A stretch of 64,000 nucleotides of DNA from Actinoplanes lutulentus (GCF_003259845.1 NZ_QLMJ01000003.1:496001-560000); one strand, 5' to 3'. Shown: positions 43,853 to 54,324, counted from the first letter of the stretch. Notes: generated by a model not told the origin, from the sequence alone. Made by a program: numbers and translations.

Positions 43853-44680
43853 TCAGCCCTCCTGCTGCGTTTCGGCCGCAGCCGGAGCAGCGGCGGTTTC
43901 ATCAGCGGCCGACGCGGCCTGGGCCGCACGGCCGGCCTCGGTGCCGCCGGCGGTCGTGCCGGACGAACCGGAACGGCCACGGCGCGGACGCTCGGGGCGG
44001 TCAGCGCGGTCGCGGCGGGGGCGCGCAGGCGCCTCAGCCACAGCCTCACGACCCGGAACGGCGTCGCCCTTGTAGATCCAGACCTTCACGCCGATCCGAC
44101 CGAACGTGGTACGGGCCTCGAAGAAGCCGTACTCGATGTTCGCGCGGAGCGTGTGCAGCGGAACGCGACCCTCACGGTAGAACTCCGTGCGGCTCATCTC
44201 CGCGCCGCCGAGGCGACCGGAGACCTGCACACGGATGCCCTTGCAGATCGGGTTCTTCATGGCCGACTGCATGGCCTTGCGCATCGCCCGGCGGAAGCTG
44301 ACCCGGCTGGACAGCTGCTCGGCGACGCCCTGCGCCACGAGCTGAGCGTCCGACTCGGGGCTCTTCACCTCGAGGATGTTCAGCTGGACCTGCTTGCCGG
44401 TGAGCTTCTCGAGCTCGCCACGGATCCGGTCGGCCTCCGCACCCTTCCGGCCGATGACAATGCCCGGCCGGGCGGTGTGGATGTCGACGCGTACCCGGTC
44501 GCGGGTCCGCTCGATGTCCACCTTGGAGATGCCGGCGCGCTCGAGGCCCTTGGACATCATGCGGCGGATTTTGACATCCTCGCCGATGTAGTCCTTGTAG
44601 AGCTTGTCCGCGAACCAGCGGCTCTTCCAGTCGGTGGAGATGCCGAGACGGAACCCAGTGGGGTGAACCTTCTGACCCAT
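43853..44680 (-). CDS. rpsC: 30S ribosomal protein S3
   Basis: The 275-aa protein has the N-terminal KH domain ([34 protein letters not shown] in overlapping motifs), the C-terminal domain (ISGRLGG-type, here [20 protein letters not shown]) and an actinobacterial Arg/Ala-rich tail of about 60 residues. It helps form the mRNA entry channel. ATG 44680 shares one base with the rplV stop (TAATG). Confidence 0.98.
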   Translation of the reverse strand: MGQKVHPTGFRLGISTDWKSRWFADKLYKDYIGEDVKIRRMMSKGLERAGISKVDIERTRDRVRVDIHTARPGIVIGRKGAEADRIRGELEKLTGKQVQLNILEVKSPESDAQLVAQGVAEQLSSRVSFRRAMRKAMQSAMKNPICKGIRVQVSGRLGGAEMSRTEFYREGRVPLHTLRANIEYGFFEARTTFGRIGVKVWIYKGDAVPGREAVAEAPARPRRDRADRPERPRRGRSGSSGTTAGGTEAGRAAQAASAADETAAAPAAAETQQEG

Positions 44681-45138
44681 TACTCGGCACCCTCCGTGCT
44701 CTGGGACTCGGCAGCCTTCGGCTCAGCGGCCGCAGTGGCCTTCTTCGCCGTGGCCTTCTTCGCCGGACGGGTCGTCTGAACCGCCTCGACCGCAATGGTG
44801 ATGTGACACGTGCGCTTGCGGATCCGGTAAGCCCGGCCCTGCGCCCGCGGACGGAACCGCTTGAGCGTGGGACCCTCGTCGACGAACGCCTCACTGATGA
44901 GGAGTGCGTCGGGGTCGAGCCGCTCGTTGTTCTCCGCGTTCGCGATAGCGCTCGCGACCACCTTGTAGACCTGCTCGCTCGCCGACTGCGGCGCGAATTG
45001 CAGGACCGTCAGGGCCTCCTTCGCGGGCAGACCGCGGACGAGGTTGACGACACGGCGTGCCTTGCTCGCCGAGATGCGCACGTGCTTCGCAACTGCGCGA
45101 GAGCCCGGAAGCGCGGGAGCGTCGTTCTTTACTGGCAT
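44680..45138 (-). CDS. rplV: 50S ribosomal protein L22
   Basis: The 152-aa protein lines the exit tunnel. It contains [48 protein letters not shown] and the tunnel hairpin [31 protein letters not shown], in which macrolide-resistance changes occur in other bacteria. An Ala/Lys-rich C-terminal tail of about 35 residues follows. Confidence 0.98.
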   Translation of the reverse strand: MPVKNDAPALPGSRAVAKHVRISASKARRVVNLVRGLPAKEALTVLQFAPQSASEQVYKVVASAIANAENNERLDPDALLISEAFVDEGPTLKRFRPRAQGRAYRIRKRTCHITIAVEAVQTTRPAKKATAKKATAAAEPKAAESQSTEGAE

Positions 45139-45169
45139 CGCTGTAACCCCTTTCTTATCCGTGGACTGA

Positions 45170-45451
45170 CTAGCGACGACGGCTCTTGCGGTCGTCCTTC
45201 TCGTGACCCTTGAACGTACGGGTCAGAGCGAACTCGCCGAGCTTGTGACCGACCATGGCCTCGGTGATGAACACCGGGACATGCTTGCGACCATCGTGAA
45301 CGGCGATCGTGTGCCCGAGCATGTCGGGGATGATCGTCGAACGACGAGACCAGGTCTTGATGACGTTCTTGGAGTTCTTCTCGTTCTGGACTTCCACCTT
45401 CTTGATGAGGTGGTCGTCGACGAACGGGCCCTTCTTCAGGCTGCGAGGCAT
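45170..45451 (-). CDS. rpsS: 30S ribosomal protein S19
   Basis: The 93-aa head protein is canonical: [48 protein letters not shown]-type (here [20 protein letters not shown]) and [20 protein letters not shown]. It lies 12 bp after rplB. Confidence 0.98.
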   Translation of the reverse strand: MPRSLKKGPFVDDHLIKKVEVQNEKNSKNVIKTWSRRSTIIPDMLGHTIAVHDGRKHVPVFITEAMVGHKLGEFALTRTFKGHEKDDRKSRRR

Positions 45452-45463
45452 CTTCTACTCCCG

Positions 45464-46303
45464 TTACCCGCGCTTGCGGGTGGCGTAGCGGCGGCGAACA
45501 ATCAGCTTGTCGCTCGGCTGGCCCTTGCGACGGGTACGGCCCTCAGGCTTACCCGCCGGGTTCACCGGGTGGCGACCACCCGAGGTCTTACCCTCACCAC
45601 CACCATGCGGGTGGTCGACGGGGTTCATGGCGACACCACGGACGGTCGGGCGCTTGCCCTTCCACCGCATACGACCAGCCTTGCCCCAGTTGATGTTCGA
45701 CTGGTCAGCGTTGCCGATCTCGCCGACGGTGGCGCGGCAGCGCACGTCGACGCGACGGATCTCGCCGGAAGGCATACGCAGCGTGGCGTACACACTTTCA
45801 CGGCCGAGAAGCTGGATGCCCACGCCGGCCGAACGGGCCAGCTTGGCGCCACCGCCGGGACGAAGCTCCACGTTGTGGATCGTCGTACCGACCGGGATGT
45901 TGCGCAGGGGCAGGTTGTTACCGGGCTTGATGTCGGCGCCAACGCCCGACTCGACCCGGTCACCCTGCTTGAGGTCCTTCGGCGCCACGATGTAGCGCTT
46001 CTCGCCGTCCGCGTAGTGGAGCAGCGCGATGCGCGCGGTGCGGTTGGGGTCGTACTCGATGTGAGCGACCTTGGCCGGCACGCCGTCTTTGTCGTTGCGC
46101 TTGAAGTCGATCAGCCGGTACTGCCGCTTGTGGCCACCGCCCTGGTGCCGGGTGGTGATCCGGCCGTGGACGTTGCGGCCACCCTTCTTGGGCAGCGGAA
46201 CCAGCAGAGACTTCTCCGGCGTCGACCGGGTGATCTCAGCGAAGTCGGCGACGCTCGAGCCGCGGCGGCCCGGCGTGGTCGGCTTGTACTTACGGATAGC
46301 CAT
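45464..46303 (-). CDS. rplB: 50S ribosomal protein L2
   Basis: The 279-aa protein needed for subunit association and peptidyl-transferase assembly contains [61 protein letters not shown] and the conserved loop [20 protein letters not shown], whose His is at the catalytic centre region. It follows rplW by 12 bp. Confidence 0.98.
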   Translation of the reverse strand: MAIRKYKPTTPGRRGSSVADFAEITRSTPEKSLLVPLPKKGGRNVHGRITTRHQGGGHKRQYRLIDFKRNDKDGVPAKVAHIEYDPNRTARIALLHYADGEKRYIVAPKDLKQGDRVESGVGADIKPGNNLPLRNIPVGTTIHNVELRPGGGAKLARSAGVGIQLLGRESVYATLRMPSGEIRRVDVRCRATVGEIGNADQSNINWGKAGRMRWKGKRPTVRGVAMNPVDHPHGGGEGKTSGGRHPVNPAGKPEGRTRRKGQPSDKLIVRRRYATRKRG

Positions 46304-46315
46304 GATTCGTACCCC

Positions 46316-46618
46316 TTAGCTGACCGGGCCGCCGAAGGCCTCGATGCGGTCACCGTCAGCCAGCTTCACCATCGCGCGCTTGGTGGCCTTGCGCTGGCCC
46401 CAGCCGGTACGGGTCCGCTTGCGCTTGCCCTCACGGTTCGCGGTGTTCACGGACAGCACGCGGACATTGAAGATCTGCTGGATCGCGATCTTGATCTGGG
46501 TCTTGTTCGCGTCCGGGTCGACGAGGAACGTGTACCAGTTCTGGTCGAGAACGCTGTAGCTCTTCTCGGAGACCACCGGGGCGACGATGATGTCGCGCGG
46601 GTCGGCGATCGTGCTCAC
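46316..46618 (-). CDS. rplW: 50S ribosomal protein L23
   Basis: The 100-aa tunnel-exit protein, docking site for trigger factor and SRP, reads [62 protein letters not shown] 46618 overlaps the rplD stop as GTGA. Confidence 0.98.
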   Translation of the reverse strand: MSTIADPRDIIVAPVVSEKSYSVLDQNWYTFLVDPDANKTQIKIAIQQIFNVRVLSVNTANREGKRKRTRTGWGQRKATKRAMVKLADGDRIEAFGGPVS

Positions 46619-47265
46619 TTGTCGCCCTCCTCGGACGTATCGGCCGAACCGCCCAGGAATTCGTCGAGCGCGACCTTCGTGAAGACCACCTCGTCGGCGA
46701 CCAGCACGTCGTAAGTGTTCAGCTGGCCGGCCTCGATGAGGTGCACGGACGGCTCGTTGCGCAGCGAGATCCAGTTCAGCTCGTCCTGGCTGTCCAGGAC
46801 GACGAGAACCTTGGTCGTCTGGACGACCTTGCGCAGCGCGGCGACGGCGACCTTGGTCGACGGCTTCTCGCCGCTGACGAAGGACTCGACGACGAACACG
46901 CGGCCGTCACGGGCCCGGTCGGAGAGGGCGCCACGCAGAGCGGCGGCCTTCATCTTCTTGGGGGTCCGCTGGCTGTAGTCGCGCGGCACGGGACCGTGCA
47001 CGACGCCACCGCCGGTGAACTGAGGCGCGCGGATCGAGCCCTGACGGGCGCGACCGGTGCCCTTCTGCTTGTACGGCTTCTTGCCGCCACCGGCGACCTC
47101 ACCGCGCGTCTTCGCCTTGGCGGTGCCCTGGCGGGCCGCGGCCAGCTGGGCCACGACGACCTGGTGCATCAGCGGGATGTTCGCCTGGACGTCGAAGACG
47201 TTGCCGGGCAGGTCGACCGAGCCGGCCTTGTTGCCCTCGGCGTTGATCACGTCAACCGAGCTCAC
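46615..47265 (-). CDS. rplD: 50S ribosomal protein L4
   Basis: The 216-aa protein has the extended tunnel loop ([20 protein letters not shown], then [22 protein letters not shown]) and the globular domain. In E. coli L4 autoregulates the S10 operon; that mechanism is not established in actinobacteria. GTG 47265 overlaps the rplC stop as GTGA. Confidence 0.98.
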   Translation of the reverse strand: MSSVDVINAEGNKAGSVDLPGNVFDVQANIPLMHQVVVAQLAAARQGTAKAKTRGEVAGGGKKPYKQKGTGRARQGSIRAPQFTGGGVVHGPVPRDYSQRTPKKMKAAALRGALSDRARDGRVFVVESFVSGEKPSTKVAVAALRKVVQTTKVLVVLDSQDELNWISLRNEPSVHLIEAGQLNTYDVLVADEVVFTKVALDEFLGGSADTSEEGDK

Positions 47266-47912
47266 TTGGCACCGCCCTTCTTCGCCGCGGTACGGACCAG
47301 GATGAGAGCGCCCTTGGGACCGGGAACCGCGCCGCGGACCAGGATCAGGTTGCGCTCGGTGTCGACGGCCTGGATGGTCAGGTTCTGCACGGTGAAGCGC
47401 TTGCCACCCATGCGACCCGCCATCTTGACGCCCTTGAAGACGCGACCCGGGGTCGCGCAGGCGCCGATGGAGCCGGGCGAGCGGTGCTTGCGCTCGACAC
47501 CGTGGCTCGCGCGAAGACCGTGGAAGCCGTGCCGCTTCATGACGCCGGCGTAGCCCTTGCCCTTGGTCTTGCCGGTCACGTCGATCGAGCCGCCCGCGGC
47601 GAAACCGTCGACAGTGACTTCCTGGCCGAGCTCGTACTCGCCGGCGTCGGCGGTGCGCAGCTCCACGAGGTGGCGCCGCGGCGACACACCGGCCTTGGCG
47701 TAGTGGCCGGCCTCAGGCTTGTTGACCTTGCGGGGGTCGATCGAGCCGTATGCCAGCTGGACAGCGGAGTAGCCGTCCTTCTCATCGGTGCGGACCTGGG
47801 TCACGACGCACGGGCCGGCCTGCACCACGGTCACCGGAACAACCTTGTTGTTGTCCCAGACCTGGGTCATGCCGAGCTTGGCGCCCAGGATCCCCTTTAC
47901 TTGCCTGTCCAT
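47262..47912 (-). CDS. rplC: 50S ribosomal protein L3
   Basis: The 216-aa early assembly protein contains [71 protein letters not shown], whose loop approaches the peptidyl-transferase centre. ATG 47912 lies 11 bp after rpsJ. Confidence 0.98.
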   Translation of the reverse strand: MDRQVKGILGAKLGMTQVWDNNKVVPVTVVQAGPCVVTQVRTDEKDGYSAVQLAYGSIDPRKVNKPEAGHYAKAGVSPRRHLVELRTADAGEYELGQEVTVDGFAAGGSIDVTGKTKGKGYAGVMKRHGFHGLRASHGVERKHRSPGSIGACATPGRVFKGVKMAGRMGGKRFTVQNLTIQAVDTERNLILVRGAVPGPKGALILVRTAAKKGGAK

Positions 47913-47923
47913 TTGTCGGATCC

Positions 47924-48232
47924 CTACAGCTTGATCTCGATGTCGACCCCAGCCGGCAGGTCGAGGCGCATAAGCGAGTCGACCGTCTTCGGAGTCGGGT
48001 CGATGATGTCGATCAGTCGCTTGTGCGTGCGCATCTCGAAGTGCTCGCGCGAGTCCTTGTACTTGTGCGGCGAACGGATCACGCAGAAACGGTTGATCTC
48101 CGTGGGCAGCGGCACCGGGCCTGCGACCTGCGCCCCGGTGCGCGTCACCGTCTCGACGATTTTCCGCGCCGAGGAGTCGACGACCTCGTGGTCATAGGCC
48201 TTGAGCCGGATGCGGATCTTCTGTCCCGCCAT
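47924..48232 (-). CDS. rpsJ: 30S ribosomal protein S10
   Basis: The 102-aa head protein (NusE in antitermination) shows [60 protein letters not shown]. First gene of the S10 block; upstream is a 361-bp spacer with the tuf terminators and the element shared with the rpsL leader. Confidence 0.98.
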
Positions 48233-48325
48233 GGTGGCTTCTGTTTCCTTCTCTCGATGCCGCTACGTGCGGAAGCGGGTGGCTTCCGCATGCCCGCAGG
48301 ACCGTTGATCCTGCGTTGTCCGACC

Positions 48326-48344
48326 CCCGCGGTCGGGCGTGTCG
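48326..48344 (-). promoter_or_regulatory. Shared ribosomal-operon element, rpsJ leader copy
   Basis: The minus strand reads CGACACGCCCGACCGCGGG, identical over 19 nt to the element at 53039-53057 before rpsL, and it starts 94 bp before the rpsJ ATG. This is probably a leader RNA or DNA element for coordinated control. Confidence 0.6.
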
Positions 48345-48458
48345 CGCCTTGCCTCAGAATGCTGGGCACTCTGATTCCGCCTCAGTTGCCTGAAGCGGGT
48401 TGATCACGGGGATCTAAGAGTGGCGGGCGGCAAAAGAACACACCCGGACACCCTGCGA

Positions 48459-48490
48459 GGGTGGGCAACTGAACGAGCAGCTGCCCACCC
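48459..48490 (-). terminator. Hairpin downstream of tuf (distal)
   Basis: gggtgggca (48459-48467) and tgcccaccc (48482-48490) pair perfectly around a 14-nt loop. Confidence 0.5.
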
Positions 48491-48560
48491 CGCGCGGACG
48501 CAACCTGACTAGTATGCCGGATTCTCTCCGACAACGCTAATCGGGGTCACCGATGAGGGT

Positions 48561-48585
48561 TGTTCACGACATCACACCGTGAACA
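48561..48585 (-). terminator. Hairpin downstream of tuf (proximal)
   Basis: tgttcacg (48561-48568) and cgtgaaca (48578-48585) pair perfectly around a 9-nt loop, 8 bp after the tuf stop. Confidence 0.6.
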
Positions 48586-48593
48586 TCCGTCAA

Positions 48594-49787
48594 TTAGTTG
48601 GTGATCTTCGTGACCGTTCCGGCGCCGACGGTGCGGCCACCCTCACGGATCGCGAACTTCAGGCCCTGCTCCATGGCGATCGGCTGGATCAGCTTCACGG
48701 ACATGGAGGTGGAGTCGCCCGGCATGACCATCTCGGTGCCCTCGGGCAGCGTGACGACGCCGGTGACGTCCGTGGTACGGAAGTAGAACTGCGGGCGGTA
48801 GTTCTGGAAGAACGGGGTGTGCCGGCCGCCCTCTTCCTTTGAGAGGATGTAGACCTGGCCCTCGAACTCCGTGTGAGGAGTCGAGGTACCCGGCTTCACG
48901 ACGACCATGCCGCGCTCGACGTCCTCGCGCTTGATGCCGCGGAGCAGCAGGCCGACGTTCTCGCCAGCGCGAGCCTCGTCGAGCAGCTTGCGGAACATCT
49001 CGATGCCGGTGCAAACGGTCTTGGTCGACTTCTCGCGGATACCCACGATCTCGACCTCCTCGTTCGGCTTGAGGATGCCACGCTCGGCGCGACCGGTCAC
49101 CACGGTGCCACGGCCGGTGATCGTGAAGACGTCCTCGATCGGCATGAGGAACGGCTTCTCGGTCTCACGCTCGGGCTGCGGGATCGCGGTGTCGACCGCG
49201 TTCATCAGCTCGAGGAGCTTGCCGGTCCACTCGGGGTCACCCTCGAGGGCCTTGAGCGCCGACACGCGAACGACCGGCAGGTCGTCGCCCGGGAACTCGT
49301 AGGTGCTGAGCAGCTCGCGAACCTCGAGCTCGACGAGCTCCAGGAGCTCCTCGTCCTCGACCATGTCGCTCTTGTTCAGGGCGACAACGATGTACGGAAC
49401 GCCGACCTGGCGGGCCAGGAGCACGTGCTCCTTGGTCTGCGGCATCGGGCCGTCGGTCGCGGCAACCACCAGGATCGCGCCGTCCATCTGCGCGGCACCG
49501 GTGATCATGTTCTTGATGTAGTCGGCGTGGCCGGGGCAGTCCACGTGCGCGTAGTGACGCGCCGCGGTCTGGTACTCGACGTGTGCGATCGAGATCGTGA
49601 TGCCGCGGGCCTTCTCCTCCGGCGCCTTGTCGATCTCGTCGAACGGGGTGTACGGGTTCAGGTCCGGGAACTCGTCGTGCAGGACCTTCGTGATGGCCGC
49701 AGTCAGCGTCGTCTTACCGTGGTCGATGTGACCAATGGTGCCGATGTTGACGTGCGGCTTAGTCCGCTCGAACTTCGCCTTCGCCAC
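48594..49787 (-). CDS. tuf: elongation factor Tu
   Basis: The 397-aa GTPase delivers aminoacyl-tRNA. G1 GHIDHGKTT, switch [12 protein letters not shown]3 [10 protein letters not shown]4 NKSD and the domain II/III segments [13 protein letters not shown] and [12 protein letters not shown] are intact. GTG 49787 has AGGAGGA upstream. It is separated from fusA by 120 bp containing a perfect hairpin, so it may be transcribed both from the str promoter and on its own. Confidence 0.98.
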   Translation of the reverse strand: MAKAKFERTKPHVNIGTIGHIDHGKTTLTAAITKVLHDEFPDLNPYTPFDEIDKAPEEKARGITISIAHVEYQTAARHYAHVDCPGHADYIKNMITGAAQMDGAILVVAATDGPMPQTKEHVLLARQVGVPYIVVALNKSDMVEDEELLELVELEVRELLSTYEFPGDDLPVVRVSALKALEGDPEWTGKLLELMNAVDTAIPQPERETEKPFLMPIEDVFTITGRGTVVTGRAERGILKPNEEVEIVGIREKSTKTVCTGIEMFRKLLDEARAGENVGLLLRGIKREDVERGMVVVKPGTSTPHTEFEGQVYILSKEEGGRHTPFFQNYRPQFYFRTTDVTGVVTLPEGTEMVMPGDSTSMSVKLIQPIAMEQGLKFAIREGGRTVGAGTVTKITN

Positions 49788-49867
49788 TGGTGTCCTCCTG
49801 TGGACTGATCAATACTTTTCGCCCGGCACGCCCGATAAGGCGCCTCAGGACTCTGTCGACTGCTAGT

Positions 49868-49898
49868 GCACGTGCGGCTCTCGACGAGCCGCACGTGC
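49868..49898 (-). terminator. Hairpin between fusA and tuf
   Basis: A perfect 13-bp stem (49868-49880 with 49886-49898) and 5-nt loop lie 9 bp after the fusA stop. There is no U-run. Confidence 0.75.
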
Positions 49899-49907
49899 CT
49901 CAACGCG

Positions 49908-52004
49908 TCAGGCGCCAGTGGCCTTAGCGATGATCTCCTTCGCGACGTTCCCGGGAACCTCGGCGTAGGAGTCGAACAGCATGCTGTAGCTGGCCCGGCC
50001 GGCCGTCTTCGACCGGAGGTCGCCGACGTAGCCGAACATCTCCGACAGCGGAACCAGAGCCTTGACGACGCGGGCGCCGGAGCGCTCCTCCATCGACTGG
50101 ATCAGGCCGCGGCGGGAGTTGAGGTCGCCGATGACGTCACCCATGTTGTCCTCAGGGGTGGTGACCTCAACGGCCATCATCGGCTCGAGCAGCGCGGGGT
50201 CGGCCTTGCGGGCCGCTTCCTTCATCGCCATGGAGCCAGCGATCTTGAACGCCATCTCGGAGGAGTCGACCTCGTGGTACTGACCGTCGATCAGCGTGAA
50301 CTTCACGCCGACGAGCGGGTAACCGGCGAGGACGCCGTACTGCAGGGAGTCCTGCGCACCCGCGTCCACCGAGGGGATGAACTCCTTGGGGATGCGGCCA
50401 CCGGTGACGGCGTTCACGAACTCGTAGGTCGGGCCGTCAGCCTCGAGCGGCAGCGGCTCGACGGTGACGACGACCTTCGCGTACTGGCCCGAGCCACCGG
50501 TCTGCTTCTTGTGGACGTACGAGAGCTTCTCCACCTTGCCGCGGAGGGTCTCGCGGTACGCCACCTGCGGCTTACCGATGTTCGCCTCGACGTTGAACTC
50601 GCGCCGCATGCGGTCGACGAGGATGTCGAGGTGGAGCTCGCCCATGCCGGCGATGATGGTCTGCCCGGTCTCCTCGTCGTTGAAGACGCGGAAGGTCGGG
50701 TCCTCCTCGGCCAGACGCTGGATCGCGGTGCCCAGCTTTTCCTGGTCCGACTTGGTCTTCGGCTCGATGGCGACCTGGATAACCGGCTCCGGGAAGGTCA
50801 TCGACTCCAGGATGACCGGGTTCGCCGGGTCGCTCAGCGTGTCACCGGTGGTGGTCTGCTTGAGACCCTGGACGGCGATGATGTCGCCGGCCTGCGCGGT
50901 GGCGCGCTCCTCACGCTTGTTCGCGTGCATCTGGTAGATCTTGCCGATCCGCTCCTTACGGTCCTTGGTGGAGTTGACCACCTGGGAACCGGAGTCGAGC
51001 GTGCCGGAGTAGACCCGGACGTACGTGAGCTTGCCGAGGTGCTTGTCGGTCTGGATCTTGAAGGCCAGGCCCGAGAACGGCTCGGAGTTCGACGGCTTGC
51101 GCAGCATCGGCGTCTCGCCGTCGGTGGCAGTGCCCTCGATGGCCGGAACGTCCAGCGGCGACGGCAGGTAGTCGACGACGGCGTCGAGCATGGGCTGAAC
51201 GCCCTTGTTCTTGAACGCCGAGCCACACAGGACCGGGTTGGCCTTGCTGGCGATCGTGGAACGCCGGATGGCGGCCTTGATCTCGTCGATCGACACCTCT
51301 TCGCCCTCGAGGTACTTCTCCATCACCGCGTCGTCGACGTCGGCGAGGGTCTCGATGAGCTTCTCGCGCCACTCGGCCGCGGAGTCGGCCAGATCGGCCG
51401 GGATCTCCTCGATCGCGTAGTCGTCACCCTTCTGGGTTTCCCCGCGCCAGGTGAGCGCCTTCATGTTGATCAGGTCGACGACGCCGATGTGGTCGCCCTC
51501 GAGCCCGATCGGGATCTGCAGCACGAGCGGCGTGGCGTTCAGCCGGTCGATCATCATCTGCACGCAACGGAAGAAGTCCGCGCCGGTCCGGTCGAGCTTG
51601 TTGACGAAGCACATCCGGGGGACGTGGTACTTGTCCGCCTGGCGCCAGACGTTCTCGGTCTGCGGCTCCACGCCGGCAACGCCGTCGTAGACCGCAACCG
51701 CGCCGTCGAGCACACGCAGCGACCGCTCGACCTCGACCGTGAAGTCGACGTGGCCGGGCGTGTCGATGATCTGAATCGTGTAGCCCTTCCACTCGCACTT
51801 CGTGGCGGCGGAGGTGATGGTGATACCGCGTTCCTGCTCCTGCTCCATCCAGTCCATGACGGCTGCGCCCTCGTGGACCTCACCGATCTTGTACGTGATG
51901 CCGGTGTAGAACAGGATCCGCTCAGTCGTCGTGGTCTTACCAGCGTCGATGTGCGCCATGATGCCGATGTTGCGAACCTTGGCGAGCGCGTCTGCGGCGG
52001 CCAC
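49908..52004 (-). CDS. fusA: elongation factor G
   Basis: The ~700-aa translocase GTPase has [20 protein letters not shown] (P-loop), [48 protein letters not shown] and domains II-V through [20 protein letters not shown] and [24 protein letters not shown] give GTG 52004 ([14 protein letters not shown]), which has TAGGGATGGAA at good spacing; ATG 52010 two codons upstream is the alternative. It follows rpsG by about 80 bp. Confidence 0.97.
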   Translation of the reverse strand: MAAADALAKVRNIGIMAHIDAGKTTTTERILFYTGITYKIGEVHEGAAVMDWMEQEQERGITITSAATKCEWKGYTIQIIDTPGHVDFTVEVERSLRVLDGAVAVYDGVAGVEPQTENVWRQADKYHVPRMCFVNKLDRTGADFFRCVQMMIDRLNATPLVLQIPIGLEGDHIGVVDLINMKALTWRGETQKGDDYAIEEIPADLADSAAEWREKLIETLADVDDAVMEKYLEGEEVSIDEIKAAIRRSTIASKANPVLCGSAFKNKGVQPMLDAVVDYLPSPLDVPAIEGTATDGETPMLRKPSNSEPFSGLAFKIQTDKHLGKLTYVRVYSGTLDSGSQVVNSTKDRKERIGKIYQMHANKREERATAQAGDIIAVQGLKQTTTGDTLSDPANPVILESMTFPEPVIQVAIEPKTKSDQEKLGTAIQRLAEEDPTFRVFNDEETGQTIIAGMGELHLDILVDRMRREFNVEANIGKPQVAYRETLRGKVEKLSYVHKKQTGGSGQYAKVVVTVEPLPLEADGPTYEFVNAVTGGRIPKEFIPSVDAGAQDSLQYGVLAGYPLVGVKFTLIDGQYHEVDSSEMAFKIAGSMAMKEAARKADPALLEPMMAVEVTTPEDNMGDVIGDLNSRRGLIQSMEERSGARVVKALVPLSEMFGYVGDLRSKTAGRASYSMLFDSYAEVPGNVAKEIIAKATGA

Positions 52005-52088
52005 TTCCATCCCTACTTTTCTTCGTCGTCGTCTCGTGGACCGGTACGACTGCCGTGGCCCGGCACATGGCCGGGCCCGCAGCAGGTC

Positions 52089-52562
52089 TTACCAGCGGTA
52101 GTGCGCGAAGGCCTTGTTGGACTCCGCCATCTTGTGAGTGTCCTCGCGCCGCTTGACGGCAGCACCGAGGCCATTGCTGGCGTCGAGCAGCTCGTTCTGG
52201 AGGCGCTCGATCATGGTCTTCTCACGGCGGGCCTTCGAGTACTGGACGAGCCAGCGCAGGCCGAGCGTGGTCTGACGCGGGGTGCGAACCTCGACCGGAA
52301 CCTGGTAGGTCGCGCCACCAACGCGGCGGCTGCGGACCTCGAGGGTCGGCTTCACATTGTCCATCGCGCGCTTGAGGATGACCACCGGGTCGGTGCCACC
52401 GCTCTTCTCGCGAGCACCCTCGAGGGCGCCGTAGACGATGCGCTCGGCGAGCTGGCGCTTGCCGCCCACCAGGATCTTGTTGACCAGCTGAGTCACCAGC
52501 GGGGAGTTGTACACCGGGTCTGCGACCACAGGGTGGCGCGGAGCGGGTCCCTTACGCGGCAT
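52089..52562 (-). CDS. rpsG: 30S ribosomal protein S7
   Basis: The 157-aa head-nucleating protein reads [60 protein letters not shown] and the C-terminal helix [21 protein letters not shown] 52562 begins one base after the rpsL stop; the longer frame is rpsL shadow. Confidence 0.98.
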   Translation of the reverse strand: MPRKGPAPRHPVVADPVYNSPLVTQLVNKILVGGKRQLAERIVYGALEGAREKSGGTDPVVILKRAMDNVKPTLEVRSRRVGGATYQVPVEVRTPRQTTLGLRWLVQYSKARREKTMIERLQNELLDASNGLGAAVKRREDTHKMAESNKAFAHYRW

Positions 52563-52563
52563 A

Positions 52564-52938
52564 TCAGCTCTTCTCCTTCTTCGCGCCGTAACGGCTGCGG
52601 GCCTGCTTACGGTTCCGGACACCCTGGGTGTCCAGAGAACCGCGGACGATCTTGTAACGGACGCCCGGAAGGTCCTTAACACGGCCGCCGCGCACGAGCA
52701 CGATGGAGTGCTCCTGGAGGTTGTGACCGACGCCCGGGATGTAAGCCGTGACCTCGATCTGGCTGCTCAGCTTCACACGAGCGACCTTGCGCAGCGCAGA
52801 GTTCGGCTTCTTGGGGGTAGTGGTGTAGACGCGCGTGCACACGCCGCGCCGCTGGGGGCTTCCCTTCAGCGCCGGCGTCTTCGTCTTGCTCGTCTTCGCC
52901 TGGCGGCCCTTTCGGACCAGCTGCTGGATCGTGGGCAC
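52564..52938 (-). CDS. rpsL: 30S ribosomal protein S12
   Basis: The 124-aa decoding-centre protein reads [40 protein letters not shown] and [20 protein letters not shown]. Lys43 in TTPKKPN and the Lys of GRVKDLPG, the residues whose change gives streptomycin resistance, are wild-type. GTG 52938 matches the family start. First gene of the str operon, about 280 bp after its promoter. Confidence 0.98.
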   Translation of the reverse strand: MPTIQQLVRKGRQAKTSKTKTPALKGSPQRRGVCTRVYTTTPKKPNSALRKVARVKLSSQIEVTAYIPGVGHNLQEHSIVLVRGGRVKDLPGVRYKIVRGSLDTQGVRNRKQARSRYGAKKEKS

Positions 52939-53038
52939 CGGGTTTCTCCGCTCCCTTCGGCCGTTTCCTTGTGTTACGGCCGCACCGAGTAAGTCTGCTT
53001 CTGTGTGTGGGGGCCGCCCAGGAGGGGCGTCTCCCACA

Positions 53039-53057
53039 CCCGCGGTCGGGCGTGTCG
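53039..53057 (-). promoter_or_regulatory. Shared ribosomal-operon element, rpsL leader copy
   Basis: The minus strand reads CGACACGCCCGACCGCGGG, identical to the copy in the rpsJ leader and one mismatch from the copy upstream of infA. It lies about 100 bp before the rpsL start codon. Confidence 0.6.
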
Positions 53058-53197
53058 TCCGGCTCACGGTCCCATTACGCGTGGTACCCACGCGCTCCGG
53101 GTCTTTCTTGTCTTTGTCGGGACAGGACCCTCACCGGGTTCCGCCCGTCGTGCTGCAATACCCGTCGCACGTTCCGAGTCGGGTGCACGCACGAGTT

Positions 53198-53215
53198 GCC
53201 CGGGCTAGCCCGGGC
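53198..53215. promoter_or_regulatory. 18-bp perfect palindrome at the start of the str transcript
   Basis: gcccgggctagcccgggc is its own reverse complement. With a start about 7 nt after the -10 box it spans roughly +4 to +21 of the rpsL mRNA, so it could be an operator or a 5' stabilising hairpin. Confidence 0.5.
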
Positions 53216-53225
53216 ACGAAGGGAA

Positions 53226-53254
53226 AGATTACCCATCACGAGCACCCAGGTCAA
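53226..53254 (-). promoter_or_regulatory. rpsL-rpsG-fusA promoter
   Basis: TTGACC (53254-53249) and TAATCT (53231-53226) are separated by 17 bp on the minus strand, the best promoter match in the window. Confidence 0.75.
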
Positions 53255-53380
53255 AATGAGGGCCGGGCTCCCATGATGGACATCTCCGTATACCAGTGTA
53301 CCGGGTGCTTCTGCGTGACATCGTCGCGGTGCCGGAACACGGGGTCGCACGCTCCCGGACGGCGCTCGCCGAGGGGCCGT

Positions 53381-53866
53381 TCAGGACATCTGCAACACCA
53401 GTCCCAGCAACAGACCCAGCAACCCTATTCCCGCGCCCACCCCTCCGCAGATGATGCCGGCGATGCCGACACCGCGGCCGGTGAACCGGACCCGGCCGAC
53501 CTGGCCGGAGCGGCGGATCTGCCGCAGGGCGATCATCCCGGCCGCCACCGCTCCCCCACCGGCCAGGACGCTGAGGAGAGTGAAGGCGCCACCGACCCAG
53601 GCACCCCAGCCCTCGGCGGCGCCGACAGCGTTGAAGCAGAGAGCCAGCACCGAGACCAGGATCGCGCCGATGCCGGCCACCAGCGAGCCGATCGCCAGCC
53701 CGGACGTGATGGGCGCGACACGCAGCTGCGCCAGGCCGAACCCGGTGCCGCTGACCGCATCGACCCGTTCCAGCTCCCAGCCCGCTGAGGGCGGGGCCAC
53801 CGGCGGCGGGCCGTAGTGGTGCTGTGGCGGCGGGCCGTAGTAGGGAGACTGCGGCGGCTGGGTCAT
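53381..53866 (-). CDS. DUF4190-like small membrane protein
   Basis: A 161-aa protein with a Pro/Tyr/His-rich N-terminus (1-28) and three hydrophobic segments: about 53-76, 85-110 and 128-160 (GVGIAGIICGGVGAGIGLLG). The segment ALRQIRRSGQVGRVRFTGRG before the last helix is typical of actinobacterial DUF4190-type proteins. ATG 53866. Function unknown. It lies upstream of the rpsL promoter and is transcribed the same way. Confidence 0.7.
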   Translation of the reverse strand: MTQPPQSPYYGPPPQHHYGPPPVAPPSAGWELERVDAVSGTGFGLAQLRVAPITSGLAIGSLVAGIGAILVSVLALCFNAVGAAEGWGAWVGGAFTLLSVLAGGGAVAAGMIALRQIRRSGQVGRVRFTGRGVGIAGIICGGVGAGIGLLGLLLGLVLQMS

Positions 53867-53909
53867 ACCGAAAGCATGTCACCCGTATGAGCCGGGGCGC
53901 AGCCCGGCA

Positions 53910-54257
53910 TCAGTCAGTGCCGGGCGCGAAGTCCTGTCCCCCGGGCGCCGTGGCCAGATGCAGCAGGGCGACGATCACGGCGACCACCAGCGACGTCAGC
54001 GCCAGGACCAGGCCGGCCCAGGCCAACCGCCGGCCCCGCAGGATCCACGCTGAGCCGGTCAGATAGCCACCTGCCGCATAGGCCTCACGATGCGCCTGCC
54101 GGGCCAGCAGCAGCGCGAGGGTGGCCGGGACGACCCCGCCCACAAACACACCGGTGAGCAGCCCCACAAGACCGAGCACAAAAACCGCCCGCGATTTCGT
54201 GGAGGCCACCGGGTCCGGGTCCATCGGGTGCCGTGCCGGCACCACGGAGACAGTCAT
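53910..54257 (-). CDS. Small membrane protein, DUF4190-like
   Basis: A 115-aa protein with two hydrophobic hairpin segments (about 24-52 and 77-103, AWAGLVLALTSLVVAVIVALLHL) separated by ARQAHREAYAAGGYLTGSAW, the same layout as the neighbouring gene at 53381. They may form a small paralogous pair, 43 bp apart. ATG 54257; function unknown. Confidence 0.65.
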   Translation of the reverse strand: MTVSVVPARHPMDPDPVASTKSRAVFVLGLVGLLTGVFVGGVVPATLALLLARQAHREAYAAGGYLTGSAWILRGRRLAWAGLVLALTSLVVAVIVALLHLATAPGGQDFAPGTD

Positions 54258-54275
54258 GAAGCCATCCTAGAAACA

Positions 54276-54314
54276 CTGATGGGGCGGTCGCGCTGTGCGC
54301 GACCGCCCCATCAG
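54276..54314 (-). terminator. Terminator after rpoC
   Basis: A perfect 17-bp stem (54276-54292 with 54298-54314) and 5-nt loop lie 10 bp after the rpoC stop; the minus-strand RNA continues UGUUUCU. It is the strongest terminator in the window. Confidence 0.9.
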
Positions 54315-54324
54315 AAAGAAACCC

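Larger units (their letters stand above)
48233..48593 (-). other. tuf-rpsJ intergenic region
   Basis: It contains two tuf terminator hairpins, the shared element and the rpsJ leader. A weak promoter candidate is TTAGCG (48540-48535) with CATACT (48516-48511) at 18 bp. No gene is seen. Confidence 0.6.
52939..53380 (-). other. rpsL leader and promoter region
   Basis: 442 bp between rpsL and the upstream membrane protein gene contain the promoter (53226-53254), an 18-bp palindrome just after the predicted start of transcription, and the shared ribosomal element (53039-53057). The leader of about 280 nt is long and encodes no credible protein. Confidence 0.65.
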
